Source: Cylindrodendrum hubeiense
Taxonomy: Eukaryota; Ascomycota; Sordariomycetes; Hypocreales; Nectriaceae
Length of the DNA stretch: 64,000 nucleotides
NCBI GenBank assembly: GCA_014621425.1
Contig: JAANBB010000169.1
Location: 1 to 64,000, forward strand
Direction of reading: 5' to 3'
The notes beneath the pieces were generated by a model. It had not been told where the DNA came from and ran no database searches. It saw only the letters and a list, made by a program, of their open reading frames with translations. The translations under genes were made by a program, and so were the position numbers. Below, in pieces: positions 55,725 to 64,000 of this stretch (positions are counted from its first letter, which is position 1; the number at the start of each line of letters is the position of its first letter).

Positions 55725-58129
55725 ACGACGGTGGTAATGTGGAAGGGGGGAAGGACATTTCGGGGGAGGGCGCACAGCATCATGAACCTTGCTTTGAATT
55801 CGCATTTGCATAAGGGGAATTGGGATCTGCATGTTACAGGATGGGAGCTTCTAGGGACGGTCACCAGAGCTCGTTTGATTTGAATTGGTCGTTTTGATAC
55901 CACACTACCAGCCACACGGCTAGAATAGGCAGGCTAGGCCAGGGAAATACAGCAATTGTTCAACGAAAGGACGAAAGAACGAAACCCGTGACTCGAGTGA
56001 AACAAACAGACGTAATGGTTCTCTTTCGCTGGAACAGGAGCTGACGATGAGGTGAGACGCATGTGACGGAATGTGGATTGGGCAAAGGCCTACTTCCAGG
56101 GGTGGGCGCAGATTGCCAGGTTCGCAGATCCACCTGCGGGGCAACGAATGATCTGACGCCGAGCCTGGCAGGATGTCCCGTATGCTATAGGGTAGAATCA
56201 CGGTTTTGGGTTACAGGTGAGAGGAGACAATGCAGCGGGATTAGTAACTGTTTCTATTGGGAGGCGCACAATTGGGCGGATGTTCAGTGTTTTCTTCTGT
56301 TTTGAGCGAGTCCCTGCGGCAGGAAAATTCTCCGGGTTAAGTGGGAAGTTGTTTTTGTTTACATTCGCTTAATGACTAAGTAATGGCCTCAATCACATAG
56401 TAGTGTTATTTTGCTGAGGGATCCACTCTGTCATGTTCAATGCTTCGTCTCAATCCCTAGGCCCCCAAATCAGATGCGCGAGAACGACACAGAAGTAATG
56501 AAGAATTGTGGATTAGCATTAATATCTGCGACGAAGTAGTTAGTAGGTTGGTCTCTGAGCCCTTTGACGGTGAGTGGAGTGTGGGGCGCTGCAGCAACAA
56601 AGCAAAACTTGTGATGCGTTTTGCTGTCGGTTCTCACCGACTGGTGCAAATAATGTAATTGTTTGAAATGGGGGGTTTAACCCCAAAGGCAGCATACTCG
56701 CGTGTGGGCAATGCAGAAAGCTGAATGGAGTTGGTGTTGAATAGCTATGATGAATCATGAGATGGGTTCATCTTCAACCCACCATAGTCTAACCCAGAGT
56801 TGTTGTGACTCCAAACACATGCGACTAGCTGAATCCCACCACACAATGATTGCTTGAACCAGGTGAGATTTACGCAGAGCAAGACAGCCGGATATCAATG
56901 ACCAACTACCACGGACGTACGGCTCGCCGGTGGGAAACTCGATTTCGCGCAACGTGCCGCGTCACGATTCCCCACTCTAGGTGTGAGAGACACTATCGCC
57001 GCCCAAACATGAAAGCTCTTCACAGAACCCGGCGTGATCATCTGGCGCAATGGGGAAAACTGAGAAATACGCGTGCAACGATGAAGGGGATGGGGGTGGT
57101 TTCGGGCTTGGGGTCAAGTTGCTGGTACACGTCGCGATGAAGCAGTTGGGCACGACTGTTTGGGCGATGTGATGGACTTATTCAGAGCCTCGATATCGGC
57201 GTCCTAATAGCACCACATGCACTAGTCAGACGATATCTCAGATGGGTCGCAGCGCGAGTGGACGCATCACATGGTGTTGGTTCACAACCCCAATGACGAT
57301 GATGGACAGGGGAATTACAGAGGGGACCTTGGGGCGTGGGAAAATCATTAAGGCTGGCCAATCGGGAAGACAGCGGGGTTGCACCCGGACTGGTTCCTTA
57401 CCGGCCACGTGGGAGACGCGGCGGACGCGGCGATCGCCGGGCCAGCCTGTGCGAATGTGCACCTGCGCGCTGCAACCCGTGCCTGTGGCGGTGCGCCGCG
57501 CCCTGACAGCCCGACTCTGTGGCTGAAAAAATTCAAAAAAGACCCAAAAAATACGGCGACCCCCTGCCCCCTGTCAGACCAAGCCTGAATCGCATCGCTC
57601 CTCCCTAAAAAAGTTGCCCGTTCCCCTAACGGGCTTCCCCCCCAGGACGGTCAGGTCAGCCTCGAGTTGCCACTTGCTACACTTAGTGCGGATGGGGCCC
57701 ACGGGATTTTAGCACCTCCCGAAACACACCGACAACTGAGCCGTAATTTGTATTTCAAGGGTCCCTTTTCTCCGCTTGCCCCCCGGACTTGTTTTCCCCA
57801 TGCTACTACTGACACTACTCCGTACTACTTGCTGCGTGCGATCCCGCTTGCTGGAAACTACTGCAGAGTGGGTGAGTAAGTGATAAAGACGCCGCTATCC
57901 CATTCAGTTCATCATCATCGCCCAAGATGAGTGCTTAAACGGTGCTCTCGTGAGCACAGTTGACGAGATCTCCTCGACGGCCCTCGACGGCCCTCTCCTT
58001 CTATTCCCGGACCTTCACCTTTTCTAGATCAATTTTGCACATAATCCCTCTTTTATTTTCCACCCCAGTCGTATCCTCTTCCCGAGAGTTCCACGGCCTC
58101 CTACCCACTCACCCACTCGTCCACTCACC
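55725..58129. other. 2.4 kb intergenic region
   Basis: This holds the 3' flank of the ELL-like gene and the promoter of the methyltransferase gene, both on plus. The last 170 bases are a CT-rich leader. Short ORFs have no domain. I see no repeat or RNA gene. Confidence 0.5.
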
Positions 58130-59275
58130 ATGGTTCTCGCCGTCGAAGACTTCCCCCAGATGTGGGAGCGTCCCAGCTACGCCGAGCTGGTCGACGTTCT
58201 CCAGAGCCTCGAGCTCAGCCCGCCCATCTGGGGCCACAAGCGCCGACGTTCCGACATCGTCTCTGAGCAGGAGTCCCTCATGAGCCAGCGCAAGGGCGAG
58301 GTGACCCGCTATCTCTCTTCCATCATCAAGAGCCAGCTCGTCTGGATCGACGACGACGATGAGAAGGAGGTTCTGTGGACGCAGGCTAGCAAGCGCATGT
58401 CTGAGAGGTGTGGCCGCACCGCCATGGGCGAGCTTATCCGACGCTGGCCCTTTGAGGGAGAGACTGCGGCGTCGGAGGACTTTGAGCTCATCATCAGGGA
58501 GCCTGCCTTGACGGGCGACTCGCTCGGCTTCAAGACCTGGGGCTCGTCCTACGTTCTTTCTCAGTATCTACCTAAACTGGCCGAGACGTCGCTGTTCCGA
58601 TTGTTCGACGAGACTCTGGGCCAGCCCCGTCCTGATGTTCTTGAGCTGGGTTCTGGAACAGGCCTGTTGGGACTGGCGGCAGCTGCGTTGTGGAAGGTTC
58701 CCGTGGCCTTGAGCGATTTGCCCAACATCGTGCCAAACCTGAAGGACAACGCTTCCAAGAATGCGAGCTTCATAGAATCTCGTGGCGGCTCGCTCAGGGT
58801 TGGGCCTCTGACTTGGGGCGGCAACGAAGATGAGATCGACCAGGCATTGTTTGGAGAACTGTATCAGTTCAAGGTACGTCCCTGTCATGATCTCTTGACA
58901 CCCGCAAACTAAATCGTGACATGAACACTTTCTCTGACTGCAAACCTCTAGATTGTCCTGGTAGCAGACCCCATGTACGATGACGACCACCCAGTGCTCC
59001 TCGCCTCTGCCATCTGCGATCACCTCGCCCTGGGCTCCGAGTCGCGCGCTGTCGTCATGGTGCCCAAGCGCGATGCCACTACGGTGCGTCTCCTCGAGGC
59101 CTTCAAACAGGCCATGCTGGACTTGGAGACGCCGCTGTTCTGCGAGGAGGAGGAGGAGCTCGCCGGACAGGACGACTGGGTCGAGGATGACAATGCCGGC
59201 CAGGTCAAGTGCTGGCTAGGCATCTTCTCGCGGGGCGGGTCGCCGCTGACCGTTGTCAGTGACGATTTGTCGTGA
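58130..59275 (+). CDS. EFM2: Efm2/Rrg1-type protein lysine methyltransferase
   Basis: The product belongs to the seven-beta-strand, family 16 SAM-dependent methyltransferases and looks most like fungal Efm2/Rrg1; yeast Efm2 methylates lysines of translation elongation factors. Exons are 58130-58873 and 58952-59275 (intron 78 nt, phase 0), giving 355 residues. Motif I, which binds SAM, is at about residues 169-180 (DVLELGSGTGLLGLAA). The preceding FKTWGSSYVLSQYL, and VALSDLPNIVPNLKDN and LTWGGNEDE after it, are typical of the family. The segment IVLVADPMYDDDHP after the intron corresponds to the strand with the catalytic D-X-X-Y motif (here DPMY). A charged N-terminal extension (1-145) precedes the core. 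The substrate is inferred from family only. Confidence 0.83.
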
Positions 59276-60445
59276 GCGCTTGACTGATGAGAGAAGAAAC
59301 AAATCGTCGCGCGGTAGAGGGATAGATATGAGACACGAGATATGGAGCCTCCGAGACTTGAGATTACTAGACAACTAGACAACTAGACAATAGACGACTA
59401 GACAATAGATGACTTGGAAAAGAGAGAGAGCAGTACGATGACAATGGTATGGCGGTATAGAAGTAGACAGACACAGGGAGTCATGCACGTCACGAGAGAG
59501 ACAGACAACAATACACCGGTTAGACGAGTCACCTCCCATGCCCAATGCTTGCTCAAGCCACCTCGCATTGTTCTCAACTGCTCACCATTTACAATACGGT
59601 TGATCACGCCCGATAATACATATCCGCTACGCCTCCTCTTGCCTGCATCGTCACGTCCTCTATTCACGTGCAGCCTCCTATTCTTCCTCCTGATTGTCGC
59701 TCTCCCTTCTACCACTACCGCTCTTTACCATTAATGGCCCATCCTTGATTCACTGCGAGCACCGCTCTGCCTCCCCCAATGAGCATCCATGAGATCGGTT
59801 ATATAGAGATGCACTGCTTCCTGCCCTCTCCTGCTTGCCTTCATTGCCTCCTCCTCCCTACACCCCCCAACACCAAGAACCTAATCACCGCTTCCCCTTC
59901 TCCCAGCGCATGGCTGCGAGTGGGAGATTTTTGAACGACGCCTGGGTATTATTGCTTGCGACTTTGTGCTCGCCTTGGAAACCAGGGAGGCTGGGCCTGC
60001 TGGAGTTGTTCACTGCATGGGACATTCTACAATGTTCTGACGGCCATTAAAAGGTATCAACTGAACGCGGATCTGTCTTTTCTTCTTCTCCTTCTTTCCC
60101 CCCTTTTGTTCTTTTACTTTGCATAATCTCTGCAATTTCCATTGTCTCTATTCCTCGCTGTCCTCTTTCTCTGGCTTTCTAATTTTCCACACCGCCGTAC
60201 TTGAACGGGCGGCACAACGCTCAATACCACTGCTCACTGTGCCTAGGCACCAAACTAAACAAACCGTCACTATTTAACCGCCTGCGGTTCACTCTCGGCC
60301 TCACCTTCACACTCTTCGTGGTTACCTTTTCACCATCTTGCTCCACCGCCCCGACGCATCCTAGTCTCTCTAACACACATCGAGATATCCTAGCCGTTCA
60401 ACACCACGACTGCCTATCACACATACTTCTCCCCGGCAAGGCGCC
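59276..60445. other. Intergenic region with long pyrimidine-rich leader
   Basis: This holds the 3' flank of the methyltransferase gene and the promoter of the next plus-strand gene. Around 59360-59410 there is a short run of ACTAGACAA-like direct repeats. From about 60080 to 60440 the plus strand is rich in C and T, consistent with a long 5' leader. No gene is apparent. Confidence 0.55.
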
Positions 60446-62374
60446 ATGGTGGGCCAGAACGTCTACACAGAGGAGGAAATCCGGTTCATCCTTCGGTTGC
60501 TGATCAACGAAACAAAGGGACCAGAAATCAGCGAAGCCTACGGCAAGGGATTTGGAAAGCCTCTCACACCCAACCAGCTTCGCTATGTCAAAAACAAGTA
60601 TGGCAAGGATCCCAAGTACGGGTATGTTCACACCATCTCCCCTGTTCGTGAGAGTACAATACTGACTGTTCCCTTTGTACAGAACCACCGCGATCAACAA
60701 GATGAACAAGAACGGTAAAAGCGGCAACAAGAGAAAGCAGACGGACGACGGGTATGTTGACGCGCCCTCTCCTTCTATTCGGCCACCATCTGACCCTTGG
60801 CCACCAGAGCCGGACGCGACAGAACACATCCCTTCCCATCTTTCGAAGAGAACAGGGCCGTCAACGAAGCCAATCTCTTCCCGGCCTTTGAAGAGAACAG
60901 AGCCGCCAACGAAGCCGCCAACCAAGCCAACCCCTTCCCGCACTTTGGAGAGAACAAAGCGGCCCGGGACCAAGTCAACCCGTGCTTCGAAGAGAATAAT
61001 GCTCAACAAGGGTTTGGAACCGAGCCGCAAGTGATCCCCGAAAACATCGCTCATGGGCCGGACAACATCGTGTGGAGTGTGCCTCAATACCCAGGTCTTC
61101 CCCAGGCGCATCCTCAGATGCTTCTATATCAGCCCCTGAACCCGCAGCAGTTGTCGATGCCCACACAAGCGGCGCCATCCCACCACTACCATCAACCACC
61201 AGCCCCAAAGGTCGAACCAGAAGACTACTCTCACGCCATGGTCCAACCGGCCATGGCTCCTGTGAACGAACCGATCCTATACCAGCAGCAGGGCCACATT
61301 CCCAACGGTGGATATCAGATGACGGGGACTTGGGGGACGCACAACCCAGAGCTTTCAAGTCTTGGTGGCATCACCAACTTCCCAACTATGCAAACCTCTT
61401 CGTCAACGCCCTCAGTCTACACACCGATAGTCAATCAGATGCCCTCTCAAAACACCCCTCAAGCTACCCAGTCACATTTGTCAATTGCTTCGCCTCCACA
61501 GATGGTTCCATCGCCTCACAACCCCCTGCCTGTGCAAGTCAACCGACCAAGACTTGTAGCCCCGACGGTACAGCAGTATGGCCAGTACATGGCCAACCAG
61601 TCGACCAACCTCCTGTCTCCTCCCAATGATGTCTCTCCAGTCAACCCTCAACCCACCATCGGACCCTATTACGGCTCGGTTCAACAACCCATGCAAGTTG
61701 AGGCTTTTCAGAAGAAGCAACAGATCTCGACGCAACATATGATGCCCCCCCCGCAGACGAACCGTACGCAAGATTGGAATCACTGCCCAGCTCCCCAGCC
61801 TTACACCACGTCTAAGTCTCACCAAATACACCCCCAGCAACAACAACGGCAGCCCGAACCTGCTATGTTTCCTTTCGGCCCGAACATCCAGACCCTTCTC
61901 GCAGAGACAGCCACACTTACAAACGACCCGGCTACCACCACCACTGCGAACCCTCCCCCCAACCACCCCATGCTGCAGGCCTCCCCATCCTTCAACACAA
62001 CGAACCTGACCCCAACCTCGCTAGCAACTGCGCCGGATGTCGTAAGCACCCAGACCTCTGGACTCAAGATGGGCCACCAACAAAACATAGACGATGTGCT
62101 AACAGGCCATTTTGACGCTGCTGATTATGAATTCTTCGTCCACAGCACCCCGGGCGAGTACCCCCTTGAGCAAGTCTCGTCGGTGACGACGCTCCACCCG
62201 GCCTTCAAGCCGCACACGACTCAAAACGACACTGTCAACCTCGATACGATCGACCCAAAGCTGCTGAATGAGATGTACGCCTTGCCACCCCTGAAAATGG
62301 AGGACACAGCCACGCCTCCGGAGGAAGGGCCCAAGACGCCCACCGTGTCGGAGAAGCTGAGCGTCGCCATTTGA
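60446..62374 (+). CDS. Gln/Pro-rich putative nuclear regulator
   Basis: I do not recognise a named family. Exons are 60446-60621, 60683-60751 and 60808-62374 (introns 61 and 56 nt, phase 2), giving 603 residues. The N-terminal 80 residues are compact and charged (YTEEEIRFILRLLINETKG, GKPLTPNQLRYVKNKYGKDP, KRKQTDDG) and look like a small helical DNA-binding module of Myb/SANT or fork-like type, which is inference. Residues about 88-145 hold three or four imperfect repeats around FEENRA with NEAN/NQAN. The rest is Pro-, Gln-, Asn- and Thr-rich, as in activation domains, with an acidic-aromatic stretch (DAADYEFFVHSTPGEYP) near the C-terminus. No zinc finger, bZIP or membrane segment is seen. The start follows a CT-rich leader. 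Confidence 0.75.
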
Positions 62375-63052
62375 AGAGACCATTTCTGATTAATTTTTGA
62401 TTCTTCTTTTCCTTTCTTTATTTCTTTTTCTTTTTGTCCAAGAACGGTAGTTGGTTTGATTTCGAGGAGCGCGGTGCATTGGGAACAAGGGCCATTCAAG
62501 GATACGGATAGGAACTCTTGAGTGATAAGGTCATAGGGATAAATCTGACTTCAGCGAATTTGGATAAATAATCTTTCCCATCGAGCATCAGTGCTCTCCC
62601 CGGAAATCCCGCCTGTGATGCGTTACATCCAACCAAAAAGGACTTGTTCACCAGTGAGTGACTATAGAATGGTTCCCTCTCCCCATCGCTCGGCGCCCCC
62701 TTTTGAGACTTATCCAACCCCTTCCTTCGCTGCTCTGCCTATGTGGCGCCTGATCCTTCCAACAGGGTATCTAGTGCATTTAGAAACGAATAGACCGCCG
62801 CTCAAATCTCTTTAAATGTTTCAAAAATCTCCTCCGCTCTCTTCATGTGTCGTGACATTTGTTCTCATATGATACGTAGTCAAATCAAGGCTAGGCCTCC
62901 CACCCACCAATCGCGCCCAAATCTAGAAAGGGGATAAGGGAGGTGAACATTAACCAGTGGACAAACATGTGTTGTCCCAGTAAGGAAAAAAAAAGAAGAA
63001 AATAATCCAAAAATAATCCGGCCAGCTCGGAGGTCGGAGGCAAAGTTACCTC
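62375..63052. other. Convergent 3' region
   Basis: This 678-base gap holds the 3' flanks of the Gln/Pro-rich gene (plus) and of the partial gene (minus). There are T-rich stretches at about 62390-62440 and an A-rich stretch at about 62980-63020 (T-rich on the minus gene's sense strand), as expected for 3' ends. No gene is seen. Confidence 0.55.
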
Positions 63053-64000
63053 CTAGACCACGATGCTGACGTTTCGGCGCTTCTCCACCTCTTCGAGTGG
63101 GAATTGGAAAACAAAGTTGAAGAGCTCGCGGAGGTAAGAATACCTCTGTGAACTCTTGATCATGGTGTAAATACTCTTTGCCATTTCCTGAGCCGAGACT
63201 CGCTTGCCCCGGATTGGTAGAGAGTGGTGACGTGGGATAATGGTGTCCATGAGGACCGAGTTCTTGTATTGTGATAATAGGGTGGAATGGGCCATCTGGG
63301 CTCCGAAGGACCCGACTGGTAGATCCTGAACAAAGTGCTGGAGCGCTGCCGCCGCAGACTTGGGGTCGGCGATGGCATCGCGGTTAAAGCCGAGGTTCAT
63401 GGCAGCTCGGAGAACAAGGACCTTTGCTCTCGTCACGTTTGGGTCCTCGGATGCAGCCGTCGTCGTTGCCGTGCTCGACGTCCTGGTACTCGTCTTTGAA
63501 TAGCCTGACAAGTTGGAGGCGTTGCTGGACCATCGTGTGCCCCGACTGTTCTCGCTTGGAGTTCCCAGGACGAGAATGTTGGGCATCTGTGGCGAGTGGC
63601 TCTGAGGGGAAATGGGTGTGTCCTCAAACTCGGTCACAGGTGTCTCGGGAACCGGTTGTGGCTTCCTCGGCTTCTCTTCCTGGCGCCCGCTCTTGACGCT
63701 CTCACGCTTGGAATGAATCGAGGATCGATTCGAGGCTTGGCTCTGACGGCCACTTTGATCAATGGCTTGGTGAGGGAGGAAGCCCACTTGACTTGGGCGT
63801 GGCGTATGCCTGTCTGGCCGAACCTGTGTCCAACCATCCCTGAATATGTCGCAAAGATCCCAACAGGCCTGGACTGCCGAGCCCAAAAGTTCCTCGTCTG
63901 GTGGCCTGCCGTCTCGCTTGTTTTGCCGAATATTGAAGAGCATCTCTGCGAGGGCCCAACATGCCCGTAGTAGCTGATCGGTCTCGTCGATGAAGTCGCT
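63053..64000 (-). CDS. Conserved fungal protein, 5' part outside window
   Basis: This is the C-terminal 315 residues of a longer protein; the frame stays open to the last base of the window, so the start lies beyond it. I cannot name the family. The visible part begins in a helical segment (TDQLLRACWALAEMLFNIRQ, AVQACWDLCDIFRDGWTQV), passes through a Ser/Thr/Pro-rich disordered linker of about 120 residues, and ends in a second ordered region (VLVLRAAMNLGFNRDA, AALQHFVQDLPVGSFGAQ, YSYLRELFNFVFQFPLEE). No intron is needed in this stretch. An internal ATG at 63943 should not be taken as the start, because the similarity in style continues upstream of it. Confidence 0.8.
   Translation of the reverse strand, partial: SDFIDETDQLLRACWALAEMLFNIRQNKRDGRPPDEELLGSAVQACWDLCDIFRDGWTQVRPDRHTPRPSQVGFLPHQAIDQSGRQSQASNRSSIHSKRESVKSGRQEEKPRKPQPVPETPVTEFEDTPISPQSHSPQMPNILVLGTPSENSRGTRWSSNASNLSGYSKTSTRTSSTATTTAASEDPNVTRAKVLVLRAAMNLGFNRDAIADPKSAAAALQHFVQDLPVGSFGAQMAHSTLLSQYKNSVLMDTIIPRHHSLPIRGKRVSAQEMAKSIYTMIKSSQRYSYLRELFNFVFQFPLEEVEKRRNVSIVV

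Overview
The window is nuclear DNA from a filamentous ascomycete, most likely a sordariomycete of the Hypocreales. The evidence is short GT-AG introns (mostly 48-95 nt), pyrimidine-rich leaders, and an AbaA-type TEA-domain conidiation regulator in a genome that also has Mrd1, Vps8, cyclophilin H and LC8 dynein light chain genes of filamentous-fungal type. The genus cannot be fixed from the sequence alone. I found no tRNA, rRNA, CRISPR array or intact transposon. Thirteen protein-coding genes are supported; intron positions were placed by hand from splice signals, reading-frame phase and protein continuity.

Layout. 1-545: an AAT microsatellite and an extremely AT-rich block. 560-6353: a head-to-head pair of four-exon paralogues of no family I recognise (A on minus, B on plus) around a 1.8 kb shared intergenic region. 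7791-17400: a housekeeping cluster: PIG-P/Gpi19 (GPI anchor synthesis), Vps8 (CORVET endosomal tethering), a GPALPP/DUF3752 protein and a membrane RING-H2 ubiquitin ligase. 17401-23965: no convincing gene. 23966-27568: cyclophilin H (spliceosomal) and a secreted protein whose predicted mature N-terminus is histidine. 31415-37839: abaA and MRD1, both minus. 41401-42078: LC8 dynein light chain in seven tiny exons. 42079-53533: an 11.5 kb stretch without a convincing gene. 53534-62374: three plus-strand genes: an ELL-like elongation factor, an Efm2/Rrg1-type protein methyltransferase and a glutamine/proline-rich putative nuclear regulator. 63053-64000: the 3' part of a conserved fungal protein on minus, cut by the window edge.

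Most genes are unrelated housekeeping functions and do not form a pathway or a biosynthetic cluster. The part that looks undescribed is the divergent paralogue pair at 560-6353. Its two copies are clearly different in sequence but keep the same exon-intron plan and phases, a conserved N-terminal block, a basic nuclear-localisation-like patch, an acidic IDVD motif and a conserved C-terminal domain. Copy A ends almost on the border of the AT-rich block. The large gaps upstream of cyp3, abaA's 3' side and the ELL gene hold minisatellites and overlapping ORFs on both strands that I do not accept as genes.
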